Below, piece by piece: positions 61,825 to 64,000 of a stretch of 64,000 bases of DNA. The notes below the pieces were generated by a model. The model was not told the origin of the DNA. It saw only the letters and a program-made list of their open reading frames with translations, and ran no database searches. Both the position numbers and the translations under genes were made by a program. Source of the DNA: Lewinellaceae bacterium. GTDB lineage: Bacteria > Bacteroidota > Bacteroidia > Chitinophagales > Saprospiraceae. Within the stretch, counting starts at the first letter, position 1; each line of letters starts with the position of its first letter. The stretch is from NCBI GenBank assembly GCA_020636075.1, contig JACJYO010000002.1, positions 682,001 to 746,000 of the forward strand, written 5' to 3'.

Positions 61825-62544
61825 ATGACATCACCACTGCGTTGCATCATTGTTGAAGACGAACCCCTGGCTGCGGAAATTCTCGCAGAATATATTGAAA
61901 TGACGCCCTTTCTGACGCTGACGCATACTTGTGCCGATGCCATTAAGGCACTTGACGTCGTACATACGCACCCGGTGGACGTTATTTTTCTGGACATCAA
62001 TCTCCCCAAATTGAATGGACTTGAATTCATCAAAACACTGCGCCAACCCCCGCGGGTGATCGTGACTTCTGCTTACCATGAATTTGCAGTGGAAGGTTTT
62101 GACCTTCAGGTAACCGATTACCTGCTAAAACCCATCGAATTCAGCCGTTTCACCAAGGCGGCTAATAAATTATTGCTGCCGCAGCGGCTTTCCGACGTGC
62201 AAGCGGCTCCCGGAAACAAACCGCCGACCTCTGCCCGCCCCTATTATTTTTTCACGGTGAGCAAACGCTCGGTGAAGATTTACCTGGATGAAATCCTGTT
62301 TATCGAAAGTTTGAAAGATTCAGTGTCCATTCACACGCCGAGTAAATCCTACCAAACCCACTACCAATTGGGAGAACTGGAGGAACTCATGCGCTCGGAT
62401 AATTTCCTGCGCATCCACCGGTCTTTTTTAGTGGCCATGGATAAAATTGAATCGTTTTCCGCCGCCGAGGTGGAAATTGCCGGGCGCACCATTCCGATTG
62501 GACGGAGTCATAAGGAATATGTGATGGAGCGGTTGGGGCGCTGA
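61825..62544 (+). CDS. LytTR-family response regulator
   Basis: A 239-residue regulator. Receiver (1-120): CIIVEDEPLAAEILAEYI, phospho-acceptor Asp57 (VIFLDINLPKLNGL), DYLLKP with Lys102. Linker, then a LytTR DNA-binding domain (about 140-239): RSVKIYLDEILFIESLKDSV, SYQTHYQLGELEELM, NFLRIHRSFLVAMDKIESF, IPIGRSHKEYVMERL. No partner kinase is present. The gene is flanked by 194 bases after kbl with nothing clear, and precedes the broken TIR gene on the other strand. Confidence 0.95.
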   Translation: MTSPLRCIIVEDEPLAAEILAEYIEMTPFLTLTHTCADAIKALDVVHTHPVDVIFLDINLPKLNGLEFIKTLRQPPRVIVTSAYHEFAVEGFDLQVTDYLLKPIEFSRFTKAANKLLLPQRLSDVQAAPGNKPPTSARPYYFFTVSKRSVKIYLDEILFIESLKDSVSIHTPSKSYQTHYQLGELEELMRSDNFLRIHRSFLVAMDKIESFSAAEVEIAGRTIPIGRSHKEYVMERLGR

Positions 62545-62571
62545 GGGGAAATCTCCCTTGTTGACTTTGTG

Positions 62572-63414
62572 TTAATCCCGCATTATACGCGCCACCACAC
62601 TTGTCATATTTGGCTCAAAATCATCTCCCACGATACTCAGAGTGAGTACATTTTGCAATTTCTCCAAAATTTGACTCAGGTTGGCTTTCAAGTCCAGAAG
62701 CCTGCCAATTTGTGACTCGATATGCGTAGTTCTACCGCCAAGTTGTTTTGCTTCGGCGCTTTCTTTTTCTTTCTGTTCGACGGTTTCGTTTATTTTTCTC
62801 AGCGCTTTAATATAGAATTCATTGTTGCTCCAATTATCATCCAAAGCAATAGGTATAAAATGCTTGTCCGCCAATCAACTCGCTAAAATAAAGAGGCTGT
62901 CTCTCCATTCCAACCCAACCCTTTGAAGGCTATTTTCTGAAACAACGAAACTATAAAACCATTTTGACTTGATGTTATTTTTATAAAATCGGCAATGACT
63001 CCACCTCCATTTTCCACATCAATCTGTAACATCCAGCTCCTTTAAAAAGTCTACCGACCGCATAGCAAAACTGTCCTCATGGTTGTAGGAAATAAACACC
63101 TCAGGCTGGGCTTGCGGAGCCGCTACAATGGCGCTTGAGCCCGAACTACCTATGGCCGGCACTCCAGCCCCGGCTTGACCTGTATTGCTCCCCGAACTTC
63201 TTCCAACCGACTTCGCCAACTCCAACGCCGCATAGTTGATCTGTGCCTGCGTGCGCTGCCACTCACTGAATTCGATCAGACCCATGTTGTACTGCTTTTT
63301 CCCGGCATTATAGCGGGCTTGCAACAGCAGGGCATCACTGGACTGTTGCGCCAGCAATGCCAGCGCTTCTTCGGTACTTCCGTCGGCAATCAATTGTTGG
63401 ATTTGTTCAAGCAT
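62572..63414 (-). pseudogene. Broken EAD-like/TIR-domain gene
   Basis: Minus strand. The first part (63414-63019) encodes an EAD11-type helical domain (MLEQIQQLIADGSTEEALAL, LLLQARYNAGKKQYNMGLIE, QAQINYAALELAKSVG), a Gly/Ser linker and the start of a TIR domain (PEVFISYNHEDSFAMRSVDF LKELDV) before a stop. After a shift, 63010-62890 reads GGGVIADFIKI, GFIVSLF and LGWNGETASLF (E likely catalytic). Then in the first frame from 62874: LADKHFIPIALDDNWSNNEF, the rest of the TIR and C-tail, ending MRD. At least two frameshifts and stops break it, so it is probably inactive. TIRs act as NAD-cleaving immune effectors. Confidence 0.8.
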
Positions 63415-63505
63415 TGGAAACTAGGCGTTTATAGATTTAAAAACTCAACGGCCAAAGGTAGCAATTGCCGTTTATTTTTTTCAAAACCAAAACTGCGCCA
63501 ACAAC

Positions 63506-64000
63506 TTACTGCCGAACAATTTGCTGCACCCAAACTTTCGACGGGCTTTTTATCCGTAAAAAATACATCCCCGATGGAAATCTGGCCAAATCCAGGGCAG
63601 TCTGCCAATTTTCGGAAGGTACCCGCTCTAACGGGCGTTGGAGCAGTTGCCGCCCCTGCGCGTCGGTCAGTTCCAGTTCGACGGTCTCCCCATCAAATCC
63701 GCGCAGTTCAACGTTCAGGGCATTGGAGGTCGGATTAGGATAAGTGCTGACTGCGCGGAATGCTTGCTCCTCCTCCGTGCTTACGATTCCCGCAATTATA
63801 AAATCGTACTGCACACCCGCGCCAAAATCCGGGTTAAATATCTTCACCGGTATTGAAACTGAACTCACCCGACGACTCAACCGCAGGTATCCCGTGCCAT
63901 TGTTCGGATAAAACCAAAAGGAAAGCCCATCGTTGCCGGAGTCAAAAAACTCCATAGTGTAGCAGCCCGGCGGAAAGTCCAGATCGTCCTCGAAAATGGT
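63506..64000 (-). CDS. C-terminal part of a secreted protein with T9SS type A sorting domain
   Basis: The minus-strand frame is open to the right edge, so the gene continues outside. The visible 164 residues begin TIFEDDLDFPPGCYTMEFFD and SGNDGLSFWFYPNNGTGYLR, a beta-sandwich motif (PPGCYxxxxxDSGxDGLS) seen in the C-terminal parts of secreted Bacteroidota proteins, including peptide-N-glycosidase F-related ones. The T9SS sorting domain follows (STYPNPTSNALNVELRGFDG to KVWVQQIVRQ). It is likely an exported enzyme or adhesin; the catalytic part is not in the window. Confidence 0.85.
   Translation of the reverse strand, partial: TIFEDDLDFPPGCYTMEFFDSGNDGLSFWFYPNNGTGYLRLSRRVSSVSIPVKIFNPDFGAGVQYDFIIAGIVSTEEEQAFRAVSTYPNPTSNALNVELRGFDGETVELELTDAQGRQLLQRPLERVPSENWQTALDLARFPSGMYFLRIKSPSKVWVQQIVRQ

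Noticed and set aside
62572..62874. Independent 100-residue gene starting at a TTG
   Set aside because: It is the C-terminal half of the broken TIR gene and lies in the same frame as its first part.

Overview
The window is a chromosomal segment of a member of the Bacteroidota, most likely of the class Saprospiria. Evidence: secreted proteins with type IX secretion (T9SS) sorting domains of both classes, PorV/PorQ-, PorT- and PorP/SprF-type proteins, TamL, a carboxynorspermidine polyamine route, and the Bacteroidota promoter (TTG or TTTG, about 19 bases, then TAnnTTTG) before several genes and the tRNA. No phage, insertion sequence or CRISPR array was seen.

Layout. 1-10 kb: a partial hydroxyacyl-CoA dehydrogenase, an EAD-like/TPR protein, two PorV/PorQ-like barrels, a GH1 glycosidase, a secreted LVIVD-repeat protein, a heptosyltransferase and a CotH-like secreted protein, with two promoter-to-terminator units that look like structured non-coding RNAs of about 240 nt. 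10-25 kb: tRNA-Leu(CAG), a secreted protein with four near-identical 501-bp repeats, a histone H1-like protein, and an operon of a 3,048-residue adhesin (22 units of 80 residues) with its PorP/SprF partner. 25-36 kb: housekeeping genes (typA, queA, a Crp/Fnr regulator, rnz, dnaG, ubiE, porT, ribBA). 36-51 kb: glycosyltransferase, thioredoxin-dockerin-cohesin-like secreted protein, msrB, POT transporter, nspC, yidC, ltaE and several proteins of unknown role. 51-64 kb: carboxynorspermidine synthase, response regulator, SET protein with xseB, the lemA-TPM-TPM operon, an rRNA/tRNA methyltransferase, tamL, kbl, a LytTR regulator, a broken EAD-TIR gene and the end of a T9SS cargo gene.

How genes connect. 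PorV/PorQ-like proteins, PorT, PorP/SprF and TamL belong to outer-membrane export, and at least four genes here encode probable cargo. NspC and carboxynorspermidine synthase are the two steps of the alternative (nor)spermidine pathway. Kbl and LtaE both handle threonine/glycine carbon.

Most notable: a TIR immune-type effector broken by frameshifts near one edge and an intact EAD-like/TPR gene near the other; dnaG whose helicase-binding C-terminus is spread over several reading frames; a RibBA whose GTP cyclohydrolase II half has lost its three zinc cysteines; two candidate non-coding RNAs; a 44-residue membrane protein; a probable ten-unit block duplication inside the giant adhesin; and three families of long intergenic palindromes built from short repeated words.
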